In this document: positions 23,500 through 34,686 of the stretch, in pieces | How the letters are laid out: each line of letters begins with the position of its first letter | Numbering within the stretch: the first letter of the stretch is position 1 | Assembly (NCBI RefSeq): GCF_002994745.2 | Contig: NC_037089.1 | Coordinates: forward strand, 2,706,001-2,770,000 | Source: Rosa chinensis | Lineage: Eukaryota; Streptophyta; Magnoliopsida; Rosales; Rosaceae | DNA: 64,000 nt | Direction: 5' to 3' | Made by a program: the position numbers and the translations under genes | Notes under the pieces: model-generated | Databases searched by the model: none | Told to the model about the DNA's origin: nothing | What the model saw: the letters and a program-made list of their open reading frames with translations, nothing else

Positions 23500-23522
23500 T
23501 TATATATATATATATATATATG
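23500..23522. repeat. (TA)n microsatellite
   Basis: Short TA run within the hAT-type element. Confidence 0.8.
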
Positions 23523-25065
23523 TCTGGGAAGAGACAGATCAGTGCACTAAAACTGAGAGAATGAAATAGTTTATTAGAATAAACAGAAAAGCATAACTAA
23601 TTGTTCAAGTCCATGAACAAGAAATTGAACCATTACCTCCACCCCTTGAATCTGTGGCCTAAGGGAGTGATCAAAGATGCTATGTAATTAAGGAAGTTAA
23701 GCACCCACAGTAATGGGCAGCCTATGCCCTACGTTTAATCAAAACAATGGGAGTCTTCCACATCCCAGAATACTAAACAAATAAAATGTGAGATGTGGTT
23801 ATTTCTGGTTCATAAAGCAAGTGAACTTTGTGATGATAAATGACAAGCTGCCTTGAGAGAAAGCAATAATGCAGTGTGTCTTTCAAAGGCTTGGTGTTTT
23901 TCCATAAGTGGGTGTTTCAATACATCTGATGCATAACGTATAAGTTCATAATTCTATTTACATAAAAAGTAATTGATACTCCTCAAAGTGGTTTTTGATT
24001 CTAATTTGATTTGATGCAAGCTAACTGGTGTTTTTCCTCATGATTTCCAGCTCGTGATGCACATCCCCCAAATGCATATCATATTACATCCCTACCCACC
24101 ACAATTGTTATATGATCTTTGTGAATTATCAAAGTACCAACCATGACCAAGTAATTGCCTAATCAAATCGAATAAATGGGTTGCCAAATTAACCACATAG
24201 GATTCCAAATCGCACCAAGTAAGCAAAAACCATCAAAAATTGAAAGTTTGAAACAAACAAGAACAAAGTTTGAATTTTTATACCACAAATCTTTAGAGGC
24301 AGAGCCTGCACCTGCACCTGCACCTGCTTTCCGGACTCCAATAGTTGTCGGATCTCGGACTCCGATAGCTGCACGCCTGCACCTGCTTTCCGGGTCGGCC
24401 TCTGACTTCAAGAAGAGAGACTGAAACTTGAAGAGAGAAGAAGAAGAAGAAGATGAAGGAGAAGGAGAAGAGAGGGAGTGAAAGAAAAGCATGAGACTGG
24501 GGTCCAGACTTACATTGATGGTGGTCGAAGACTAGGGTCCAGATTGCATCAACCAAATCGCAAATCGAAGACGCAATGGTCTTGCTCGTCTGGGCGATCG
24601 TCCGATCTTTGAGTGCGATCGTCTTGGTCGTCTGGGTTTTGAATCTTTCGATCGTTTGGGTTAGAGAATGGAGTGAGGGCAGAGAGTGAGGCAGTGAGCG
24701 TCTGAGGCTCTCTGCGATAGAGGGTTAGAGACTTAGAGACAGATCAGATGTTAGGGTTTGATGACTTTGATCGAATGGATAGGAATTAGACACATCAGAT
24801 GTTGGCGCCGGATCAAATGAGAATGAGTCTATTTTACAGAAATAAGCTCGGCCCTAATATCCACTTATACACTGACATCTGTATTTCGGTTCCAAAGGGG
24901 TTTTAAAAACAAGAACCGAAACCGAACCGATAACACTTCATTAGGAACCGAACCGAGAAAAATGCAAATACATATGCTCTAAAACCGAACCGAACCGAGT
25001 TTTTCGGTGCGGTTCGGTGTGGTTCCTTCGGTTTTACGGTTCGCCAGGCCAGCCCTAGTTATAGC

Positions 25066-25842
25066 AACTTCAATCTGCAACAGAAATAAGTTTTAATTGC
25101 CACTAATATGAAGTTTAACTTATATTTTGTAACATGTCTTGATTGGTTGCATATAACACATAGTTTTCCATGAAAAGTTCAATTTCATAAATCGGTCGGG
25201 ACTCTTTTGGTGGAATGCTAGTGATGTAGCTAGACATGTATAATCGATGACAGGAGTTTGTAACCAATGAATTACGGCAACTACAATATGAATTTTTTTT
25301 AGTTACCAGGCTTTTGAAGTTGAATAACTTTGATGAAAAAGCTAACGTTAAACTATACAACTCGGTGCTCTCAAGTCAGCTTGAATCAAGGCCATTATAT
25401 ATATTTTGTTGGCAAGTGAAACCCATGACTATCTAGTAGGAGTTTTGCTCGTGTAAGGATCAATTTTCTCAATCATTTTTTGAGAAATTATAAGAGATAA
25501 GTAAATTTTACGGTTAAAATTAACTACACAGTTTTAATTAAATTGTTATTATATTAGTAGTTGAACTTAATACATGTGGCTGAAATTCATTATCTCTTAC
25601 GGACCCTTAAAAATCATCCCTTAGGTGAGCACAATTAATATTCGGCATCCCAGAGGCTTTTCTTGTCTAAAAACAATGTTTAGGGTTTTAAACTAGTAAC
25701 TACTAACAAAGAAGAAGTTGCGCTAGAAGAACCAAATTTTCACCAAAAAGTACCAATCTTTTGCTTTGTAATATGAATGTGACGAAAGTTGGTCTTTGTA
25801 TGGTTTAGCATTACCTCCATTTTGGTTAAAACACCAAGCTTG
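25066..25842. other. intergenic spacer before block B
   Basis: AT-rich, no gene, repeat border or RNA seen. Small open frames have no coding character. Confidence 0.5.
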
Positions 25843-26052
25843 CACACACTTTTCATGAAAAATTCATCTTTAACCTTTTGAAATCTCTATATGGTGGTTT
25901 GCAATGTCACAACTTCTCGGGCCGGGAGAGATTCTACAATTGATTCCCAACAACATATGTTAATAACAAATATTTGAAACTTGAAAGTACCAAAGGAGGG
26001 TGGCCACCGTTCGCAATCAATTTCATTTTGCATAACACAAATTAAAGATTTA

Positions 26053-26761
26053 GGCCGCGTTTGGTGGGTCGAGTAGACAAGATTGGATTTAAAATTTCAA
26101 ATTGGATTAGACTAGATTAGATTGGATAAGAGATGCTAACTCCAAACCAATCTTGCGTTTGTGTAGTAAGAATGGGAACTGGATAAGATTTAAAAAAAAA
26201 ATTAAAAATTTAAAAAAAAGACCTCATTGAGAAAATTAATCTGGAGCACGACGATGACAATTTCAGAATCAATCGATCCTTCGCTTTGACAATTCTAGAC
26301 CAAAATTGAATAGATTTGGATCAAGATTATGCAGTCATTCACAGCGGCGCTCGGGGAGGTGCTGTTGGTGGCTCTCACGGAGGTGGTGACGACGGTGATC
26401 AAGGAGGTGGTGGCTGAATATGATCGAACATCTACGAATCGATTAATTCCAAGAGAGATTTACCTGAGAAACAACAATAGGAGGTCCAATGGCTGCAGAG
26501 GGCCAGAGAATTGTGACGGAGCATAGGAAGGTGAAGGTCGCAGAGGAAGAGAGAAGTTCTACATTGTCGATGAGGCTGAAAGACGAAGAAATAAGTAGCA
26601 AGATTTAATTTATCACACCATTTCAACAAGATTTTTTATCCATATCTGATTGGATATAAAATTTCCAATCCTAACACATCTGGGCATCCAAATATCTCAA
26701 GTGATCTGATTGTATATGCGTTTTCCTATCCAACCTTATAGCAGGCAAAACAAACGCGGCC
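26053..26761. mobile_element. PIF/Harbinger-type MITE
   Basis: Short inverted ends GGCCGCGTTTG(G/T)T are flanked by the 3-bp duplication TTA (26050-26052, 26762-26764), the pattern of PIF/Harbinger elements. Block A has the uninterrupted site (GAATTTAGAGTTT at ~15990), which confirms both ends. The 709-bp interior has no transposase; the small frame at 26329-26526 is not recognisable. Confidence 0.9.
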
Positions 26762-26996
26762 TTAGAGTTTATGCTGGCAACCGTTAATTTAAAATTAAGC
26801 AGAAATTTATCAAGAGTACAAACATATTTGATCGTAATTCAAACAATCTTATTTTTTATTTTCTGGATCACACGATACGCCATAGATATCGTACAATATA
26901 ATCACGACTCAACGCTTCTTGAATTATTGCTAGCTAGCAAGGACTTTTGCTACATTGTTTGAATTGGATCACTTCAGGCCAAACCGGCCTTCCTAG

Positions 26997-27565
26997 CTAG
27001 TTACCCTTCTTTTCCGTCACAAACTTGAACAGTCGGGTCTCCAGAGATTGATCAGCAGCAGCAGATGCACTCGGACTCGGACTGGGAGGCAAAGGTGCAG
27101 GGGCAAAATAAATGGCGAACTTTTGCCCTTTAGCGCAGTGCTGACCAAAGCTGCACGTGAAGTAAAACGTGTCGCTCGCCTCAACCGAAACTGCACCTGG
27201 TTCTGGGGTTTGAAACAAGGGATTCGTCATGTTGCAGGAGTCGAAGTCTTCCTTGGTTAGTACAGTGATGTCATGCTGTCCTTCTTCAAAGTTGAACACT
27301 ACAAGCAGAAAAAAACAATCATGACAAATATCATCATCAAGACACTAAAAAATAAAAAAAATGGAAGAACAATTAATTCAGAAAAATGAAGCACTACTTC
27401 ACCTAGAGTATCGTTCTCCACAAAGTAATACTTGGAAACCCATGAAGCATAATAGTCGGGAGTGGGAGGAACCATCCAGCCCATGTCGTCTCCTACAGTG
27501 TATATTGCGCCTTCTGCGATTGCTGCAATTGCTATGACAAGCACGATCACATACTTCATATTCAT
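26997..27565 (-). CDS. stellacyanin-like phytocyanin, type 1 copy B, two exons
   Basis: Small secreted blue copper protein; such proteins act in electron transfer or cell-wall redox, exact role unknown. Exon 1 is 27403-27565 and exon 2 is 26997-27298; the phase-1 intron has donor CTAG|GTGAAG and acceptor TTGTAG. The product is 154 aa. Signal peptide MNMKYVIVLVIAIAAIAEGA is followed by IYTVGDDMGW. Copper ligands are present: His in GQHD, Cys in FTCSFGQHC, His in QHC and axial Gln in AKGQ, so stellacyanin-type. A short Pro/Ser linker follows and the C-terminus is basic (KFVTEKKGN), with no GPI signal. It is the intact counterpart of the broken gene at 16230. Confidence 0.88.
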
Positions 27566-28236
27566 GGTTTGAGTTGGTTAACTTCTACTCTTCTAGTCCT
27601 TATGTTTCGTCTAGAAATAGTCGAGTGAGTTTGGACGAGGCAATGTCCGTGAGAATTTATTCATGAAGTGGTTCACTAGCTGACACCCAGCCAAATTTCA
27701 CATAGAGATCATCCTAGGATCTATCGCATGTGTTTGACATCCGGCCTGCCGGACATTGCACGCTGGATGTGCCTGTATATGTATGTTGTGCATTACTAGA
27801 TCCAACTTAACAGCGTCGATATTAGTTATGTCAAAAAAACTAACCTATACTAAGTAGGCTATTTTTTGGTAATTGTTAATTACCTTTTAAACTCTACATG
27901 CTTTTACATTATACACGCATGATGGCTGTTCAGCCGTTACAATTTTCGTACGCATTGATCATGATGTTTGAGAACTGACTTGAAATCCTTACGCATTGAT
28001 CGCTTGAATGCTTCAATAAGCAATATAGCACACAATTAGAACTTAACATTAAGAGTCGCGTGCAAATAAACAGCGAGGCAAATTGATAACGTTAATAACG
28101 TAACCTTTATATTTACAGTTCAGAACAATACATAATAATAAGCTAGCACAGGGAAATGAAAAATATAAGGGGAGTATAAACCAGCTAGAACAGAAGAAAA
28201 CGAGCTAGGAGCAGGGAATGCATTATGAAGCTCAAA

Positions 28237-29063
28237 GATTAAAATGTCGATTTTTACATATTTATTGGAACTTTAAAAAAGAAGAAGGAAATATTGGGGA
28301 TATTCTATTTTCTTTTTAAAGAGTCAATTTATTAAATCTAATGTCAACTTTATCTAATAAAAAAAGGGACTCTAGGTACAATGAGTTACTTTTTAAAACA
28401 TGACTTCATCTAGTTTGTTTTCTTTTGCTGAAATTGCTCCATCATGAATTCTCCTCATCTAGATTTGTCTTGAGGGAATTTCTCCTCACCTGAATTCCTC
28501 TCCTCACTCGGATTTCCCTCAAAGGGAATACTCCTCACCCAGATTCGCTTTGAAGAGATTTCTCTTCATCTATATTTGCCTTGAAGAGATCTCTCCTCAC
28601 ACAGATTTGTATTTAGAGAATTACTTCTCACCTAGATTTTCCTTGAGATGATTTCTCCTCACTCAAATTCGCCTTGAGGGGATTTCTCTTTATCCAAATC
28701 TATCTTCCAATGTTTCACTTCGAGGTATTTTTTCCAAACAGGTTAATTTGCCTCTTTATTTGGCCATATCCTTGGGTATTAAAATTTTACACCCCAACAT
28801 AACCTCCATATGCATGTTCAATGATGTATGTTTATTTGTGAATAACTAAGATTTTTTTCTATTTTTTATTTTTCCATCAGATTGTACAAATATTTCTTTA
28901 TTTTATCGGGATATATCTTATATATTGAGGATATTTGAAGATATCGGAGAAATTTCACAGAAACGGTAGAAGATAAAATATTTTCCTCCTATGATATATC
29001 AGTTTCTAAAAAAAAGGAGATATCGAGGGATATCTCGAAAATATCGCAGATATTTCAGTTCTT
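28237..29063. mobile_element. unclassified ~0.83-kb insert with ATATCG-rich end
   Basis: Absent from block A, where GAAGCTTAAACGAAG is continuous. The flanks GAAGCTCAAA (28227-28236) and GAAACTTAAA (29064-29073) could be a diverged ~10-bp target duplication. The right third (28900-29060) is packed with GATATCG / ATATCTC motifs. No terminal repeats or coding sequence identified. Confidence 0.5.
28448..28711. repeat. 31-bp tandem repeat, about nine degenerate units
   Basis: Consensus is close to GATTTCTCCTCACCTAGATT followed by YGCCTTGAGA. Units are read most clearly from 28555 to 28690. Confidence 0.8.
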
Positions 29064-29491
29064 GAAACTTAAACGACAATGAGTGTTGTGGGTTCCCCTA
29101 TTTCACCAATTAACTGGGGTTGACTCCAAGGTCGAAGCTTAATTTAGGTCTAGGAGAAGCACCATTACCATGAGCAAGAGCTTGTACGTTTTAAATGGCT
29201 AGCTTCTGTTCACGTACGGTGGCAGTGGTCGCCGATAGTTCTAATAAAGTAGTGATTGTTAGTGGTCTGGATTTCGATCAATGCCGGTCCAATTGTTGTA
29301 TACATGATAGGTCCAAGTGTCATTACAGGAATCAAAATCTTCTTTGGTCATTAATTATAACAGTACAGCCAGATCATCTCCTCCTGCTTTAAGGATGAAC
29401 ACTACAGTACTAGTACGGAAACGTACAAAGAAAAATCAATGCTTGTCTTCATTAATGACTACTCATTTCATATCTCATACATTGTTGATGT

Positions 29492-29735
29492 TGGATATCA
29501 GCGGAAGCCAAAATATTGAAAATTAATCTTTGAGTTGGGAGATATGATACATAAATGACACACAATATGAGAGATGTACAGTCCAAAGACGTCATGTACA
29601 GAGCTCCTCTTTGTTGGATAACAGCGGAAGCGTAAATATAAAAAACTAAATTTGGGGTAAGGAGATATGATGCATGAATGACACACAATATGGGAGATGT
29701 ACAGTCTAAAGACATGTACAAAGCTTCTAGAGAGG
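29492..29735. repeat. two tandem ~121-bp units
   Basis: Both copies hold GTTGGATA(T/A)CAGCGGAAGC, later GGAGATATGAT(A/G)CAT(A/G)AATG, and AGATGTACAGT(C/T). They lie in DNA absent from block A, so perhaps part of another insert that ends near 30030. Confidence 0.75.
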
Positions 29736-30379
29736 AATATGGAGGAGACTCAAAATACCTGATAATTAATAAAGTATAACACTTCTACAAAATACTCCTC
29801 TACACCTTACTCAACTAGACTATCCTACTTATATAGGTCTACACTAGACAATGCCATAAGTATGACAATTACAACGAACATAAGTATTAGACCTTTACAA
29901 TTACCTTAAACCTTCCTAACTCTCATAACCTATGAAGTCACTAACTCTCACCATTATTCTCATCATAATTCTCACTATTATTTTCACCATAACTCTCAAC
30001 ATAATTCTAAATTAATGTTATTTCTGACAGTACGTTGATGCTATGTATCATTTCAATCATATATTTTCACATTAATTATAAATAACTATAAAATTTGAGA
30101 TAGATTCGTTTTAATATAACGCCACATTTAGCTTAAGTAACACACCTTAATTTGACGTTGCACGGACGATTTATCTAATTAATGAATAAATTAGTAGAGA
30201 ATTGATGAAACTAAAGGGATGGTCAGGTGTAAACTGAATGATCATCATGTTATTTGGGTTTCTGGACCAAGTGACCAACCATATATACATGGTACAATGT
30301 ATAGTACTTATTAGAGTGTACTGCAACTCTTCTTGACAGGAAGAAAAAAAAAGACTGAAGACCTCTTGAACTTAATGTA

Positions 30380-31098
30380 TTATATGGCACCCCCCAAGGT
30401 CAGAGACACTTTCTTCTTGTTTCCGTGCTTGTTAACTCTTTTGGAAAGAAATTTAAGTGGCAGAGCGGAATAAGTGGTTGCTGTTGAACTTGGACATGGA
30501 GCAGGTGCCGCAGCCGAAGAATTGGTCCAGTTAGTGGCAATTTTCTGCCCTTTGGCACAATGGCCGGCAAATGTGCAGATGAAATAAAATGTGCCGGGTT
30601 GAACAATTCCAACATTAACTGGATCTGTTGTTTCCCATATTGGATCTGTAGTGGTACAACTGTCAAAATCCTCCTTTGTCACTAAAGCCAGGTCTTGTTC
30701 TCCTGATGAAAACTCAAATGCTGCACAAGAAAGGAAACAACCATATTATTATCATCATCATGGATTTCTACAGTACATGCATGCATTGCATATGGCATAA
30801 ATGGGAGTGCTTAAAAACCTAATTAAAAATTTATATGAGAAACATGCGTGTATCGAATATATTTGCTCACTTAGATGTGAACCCTAAAAAGCTAGTTCTG
30901 AGATGTAACTAGCTAGTAATACTCACTTATACTATCGACATTGATTTCTAAGGTATGCTCGGCCGACCAGGCTGCATACGTGCCGGCTCCGCCAGAAGGA
31001 ATAGCCCAAACCAATTCGTACTCTCTATCCGCTTCTGTTCTATGTAACACTGCTGCCAATGCTATCACAGCAACTAAAACATTCATGGCTTTCCCCAT
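30380..31098 (-). CDS. phytocyanin type 3 copy B, first copper His replaced
   Basis: Exon 1 is 30927-31098 and exon 2 is 30380-30720; donor AAGTGAGT, acceptor TGTGCAG, phase 1; 170 aa. Signal peptide MGKAMNVLVAVIALAAVLHR, then YELVWAIPSGGAGTYAAW and FEFSSGEQDLALVTKEDFD. Cys, His and Gln ligands are kept in FICTFAGHCAKGQK, and the FDSC disulphide cysteine is present. The usual first His (G.HDV) is Gln (GEQDL), so type 1 copper binding is doubtful; early nodulin-like proteins also lack ligands. The C-terminus is basic (HGNKKKVSLTLGGAI) with no GPI signal. TATA box CTATAAAG at 31184-31191. Confidence 0.82.
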
Positions 31099-31183
31099 CC
31101 CAGTATCTAATCAATTAGGTCCACTGTCCTTAATTTTCTTACTGTGTAGGAAATTGGTAATGAGGACTGAATATGGTGCCTGA

Positions 31184-31191
31184 CTTTATAG
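31184..31191 (-). promoter_or_regulatory. TATA box of phytocyanin type 3 copy B
   Basis: CTATAAAG on the minus strand, about 86 bases before the ATG. It is conserved in copy A near 20637. Confidence 0.65.
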
Positions 31192-31386
31192 AGGGAGAGA
31201 CCTCTCGGATTTTAGGAAAGCAGGCGGCCGAGTCGGATCTTGGGAAAGCAAGCGGCCGGCCGAGTGACTCCCGCCAAATTTCACAGAGAACTATGTCAAT
31301 GCATTGTGTTTGACACCCTGAAATTGCTAGCTGTGACATATATGGCGTTGTAGATGCCAATTTTTAAATCGATATGTAGTGCTAGG

Positions 31387-34300
31387 TGTTAGAAATAGAG
31401 AGAGTCTAGAGAGAAAAGAGAGAAACTCAGATATTTCAAGAAGAAAAGGAGCGGCATTACCAGAAGATAAAGTCGTACAAGATATTTATCCCTATAGCTG
31501 CACTGCACAGATGAGAGACATGTGGCAGACTGCTGTAGGACACTAACTAATTAAGCATGAACTAACCCTAATTAGCAAGACTAATTAACCACTGATTACA
31601 ACAGAATTGTAACAACTTTTCTAACTGATCAAGCTTAAATGAACAGTGCTAATCAAGGAGATAACTCTCTGTTAACAGCCCTCCTCAGCTTGATGCTTAG
31701 ACATGAGCTTCAAGCTGACACAAAGATAGTTGTGCTGTGGTGAGCAGAGCCCTTTTTGTAAATAGATTAGCAATCTGTTCTTTGAGGCTACAAACTGAAG
31801 CTTGATTGTTCCAGCCTGCTGCAAGCTATCACACCATATATGTACTTCAGCCAGGAGGAATGAGTGGCGTGGAGGTATAGAAACTTAATTGAGTATTCTG
31901 AGAGTTGTTACTTGGCCATTGTTTATATCTGCAAATTTTGTCAATGTGTCCAGGCCTCCTGCACAATTGGCATTCCACATATGAGCTCAAGGCAATATTC
32001 AAAGGCTGAGAGTTCCTATGGTAACATCTTTGTGCAGAGTATCCCGAACGATTGGGTTGCTGCTTCATGAATCCTCCATTGTGCTGAGAGCCATTATTTA
32101 GCTGAAATGCATTGGTTTGTTGTATTTTCTGTTGCACTTGCTGAATATCTTGATAGCTACCATTGTTCATATGATCCTCAACAACATCCTGATTGGACTC
32201 CGTACAAGACATTTTGGCCTTAAAAGAACTACCAACAAGGTTGTTATCATGAGTTCCCATGGGCAAAGGACCATCTTTTTCATAATCTCCATGGTCTGGA
32301 CTTGAACAAACAAGAGCCTCTGCATGTTGTTCTGTCCTATTATTCACATCAATAGTATCACCATGAGATCCAGATCCTTTAGCATTCTGAGAGTTGTTAT
32401 GTAGTTGATGCGAACCATTATAGCCTTGCACTCCATTGCCAATTTCATTACCATAAGACCTCTGTATACCTTCACTTTGTGCAATGAAACCAGCAGATTG
32501 AGGGAAACACCCATAAACATTTTGCTTTGTAGTACTAGTGCAAGATGCAAATGGTTGTGAAAAGCCACGCTGCTGCAAAAACCACAGGTTGCAAGACTAG
32601 GAGTGACTGCAATAGGTGATGAAGTATTTGTAAAGTATAGAGGCTGAGAGGCAGTGTTATGATTGGGAACAAAACCTCCTCTTGAGTCATGATTGCTATT
32701 GTGCATTGAGTAACCACTGTGTTGCTGAGTAAAATCAGTATTGGGTTGAGTGTATAGCCCAGTAACAAAACTGTCAGTAGTACTATTTCGACAATGGTTC
32801 AAGTGCTGTTGTGAATGACCAAAGTGTTGTTGCAGGACATCAGCAGATTGAGAGGGACTCGAAAATTGCTGTACAAAGTCTCCTTGAGACTCATTGTTAA
32901 GCACAGTATTTGCAGCATATATAAAATCCCTTTTAGGAATAGATGCAGTAGCATAACAGATTCCATTAGACACAGCAGGAGCCTTATGAGCATCACTCAT
33001 TGTATACCCCAAATTAGACATGGACTGCACAGTATACCCAATAGAAGAGGCAACACTACTTGTAGGCATCATAGGCATCGTAGCATTAGCATCATATTTG
33101 TCATTTGTAACAAGAGTTGGTGCAGAAGCATACCTTGGCAAAGAAATAGACTTGTCAATTTCATCAAGTTCAGCTTCAGCAATGAGTAAAAGAGACCCTA
33201 ATTCTTGTAATGAAATCGGGGTAGGCTTAGCCCTGATTATAGTCTTCATGGTAGTATAGTTTGATGGCAAACCAAGAAGAACAGAGACAATTATGTCTTC
33301 ATCCGTCATATGAATCCCTACATTAGCCAACTGATCACAAGCTATCTTCACTCGATCTAGGTAGTTGTCAATAGAGTCTGAACCTTTTTGAAGTTTGTAA
33401 AAGTTGCTCTTGAGTTGCTCTTTGTTAAACCAAGAAGTAGAGGCATACCTCTCTTTGAGCAAACACCAAAGTTCCCTTGAACTAATACTTCCAACAACAA
33501 GCAAAGTCATCACAGCATAATCGTTTTGCTTCCAATTAATGTACTCTGTTGTTATTTCAGATGTGCATTCGTTTTCTTCTGTGATCATATATTGAGAAGG
33601 ACAAGGAAACGAACCATCTATAAATTTCATTAGACCACAACCTTTTAACATTGTCTAACAAAAACTTCCATGTGACATAGTTAGAGCCATCTAAGTGAAT
33701 TGGAATCAAATTGCAGAAGTTGGACATTAGACAATTTCTTAAGTCAATATCGGTATTCATGATGATAGGCAATACAAATCAACACTCAAAATTCACCACT
33801 GATGATCTCAGATGACTAGATGAACATAACCGAAATCCAACAATTTCCAGCTTATGCAATGTGTAGCAACTTCACACTAGTAACAGAGATAAAACCCAGC
33901 AAAATAGCTGTATGATCTTCAACAATTTCTGATATGATCTTGAACAAATACTGATGAGAAACTAGGATTTTAGACTTCCATATCTTCCAAAATCACAACT
34001 AGATCTTCCACAATCTTCAATTTCCAGTAATTCAACGAGAATTACACAAAGCAAGTACTGAAACATCTATGAACAAATTTAGGGCTTTACCAAACTTCAA
34101 TCTCAAGCAAATCACAGCAAAAACTCATGAATCTTGTACTAGACAGTAGGCATACTACTTCCATCATAGAATCAACACTTTGAAACCAGAAATCAGCAAC
34201 AAATTTCAACTTTCAGAACTTCCATAATTCCGGATCTAGAAACAAAATTGAACTTATCTCAAACTTGAATTTTTATTTGATATTGTAGAAATCAACACCG

Positions 34301-34686
34301 CAAGAACTAGAAGAGAACGATCGCTTCATGATCTTCAAGCAGCTAAGCAAACGATGCAAGACACTGGTCCCAATCGAACCTGGCTCTTGATGCCATGTTA
34401 GAAATAGAGAGAGTCTAGAGAGAAAAGAGAGAAACTCAGATATTTCAAGAAGAAAAGGAGCGGCATTACCAGAAGATAAAGTCGTACAAGATATTTATAC
34501 CTATAGCTGCACTGCACAGATGAGAGACATGTGGCAGACAGCTGTATGACACTAACTAATTAAGCATGAACTAACCCTAATTAGCAAGACTAATTAACCA
34601 CTGATTACAACAGAAATGTAACAACTTTTCTAACTGATCAAGCTTAAATGAACAGTGCTAATCAAGGAGATAACTCTCTGTTAACA
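31387..34686 (-). mobile_element. gag-only LTR retrotransposon (TR-GAG-like, Copia gag)
   Basis: Two 291-bp LTRs (31387-31677 and 34396-34686) start TGTTAACAGAGAG and end TTTCTAACA on the minus strand. I counted about four differences between them, so insertion is recent. The target duplication is CTAGG (31382-31386, 34687-34691). A primer site TGGCATCAAGAGCC adjoins the right LTR and a GAGGAGGGC purine tract the left one. Only gag is present; protease, integrase, RT and RNase H are missing. Confidence 0.95.
31847..33772 (-). pseudogene. Copia-type gag, two frameshifts
   Basis: The N-terminus (33557-33772) has HLDGSNYVTWKFLL, a Copia gag signature. The main frame (32344-33651) carries WFNKEQLKSNFYKLQKG and SIDNYLDRVK with VLLGLPSNYTTM, the UBN2 / Retrotran_gag_2 pattern, then a long Gln/Ser/Asn-rich region. 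The last frame (31847-32578) holds the zinc knuckle CQLCRRPGHIDKIC. Frames change near 33645 and 32570. The gene would make a capsid protein able to package the element if another copy supplies enzymes; this copy is broken. Confidence 0.85.

Larger units (their letters stand above)
21700..25057. mobile_element. non-autonomous hAT-type element with captured DNA
   Basis: Perfect 13-bp terminal inverted repeats TAGGGCTGGCCTG (21700-21712; complement at 25045-25057) are flanked by a perfect 8-bp duplication GTTATAGC (21692-21699, 25058-25065). Subterminal regions (21713-21950, 24890-25040) are crowded with CGGTTC / GAACCG motifs, probably transposase binding sites. No transposase frame is present. 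The 3358-bp interior holds a kinase exon, a CAACAT/CAACAAT satellite and other gene-like DNA. Confidence 0.92.
28185..29400 (-). pseudogene. phytocyanin type 2 copy B, frameshifted and split by an insert
   Basis: 29180-29400 encodes, in two frames, KEDFDSC, GPALIEI-like and NNHYFI sequence matching the type 2 copy at 18972. 29075-29180 and 28185-28236 match its linker and GPI tail, now separated by a ~0.83-kb insert. Unlike copy A it keeps the DSC disulphide cysteine, so the two copies decayed by different lesions after duplication. Confidence 0.65.

Noticed and set aside
24290..24400. Coding exon suggested by CCTGCACCTGCACC repeats
   Set aside because: The short hexamer repeats give Gln-Val or Ala-Pro frames without any domain, inside a non-autonomous transposon.
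28448..28711. CRISPR-like array
   Set aside because: The 31-bp units are contiguous and degenerate with no spacers; the sequence is a plant nuclear minisatellite.
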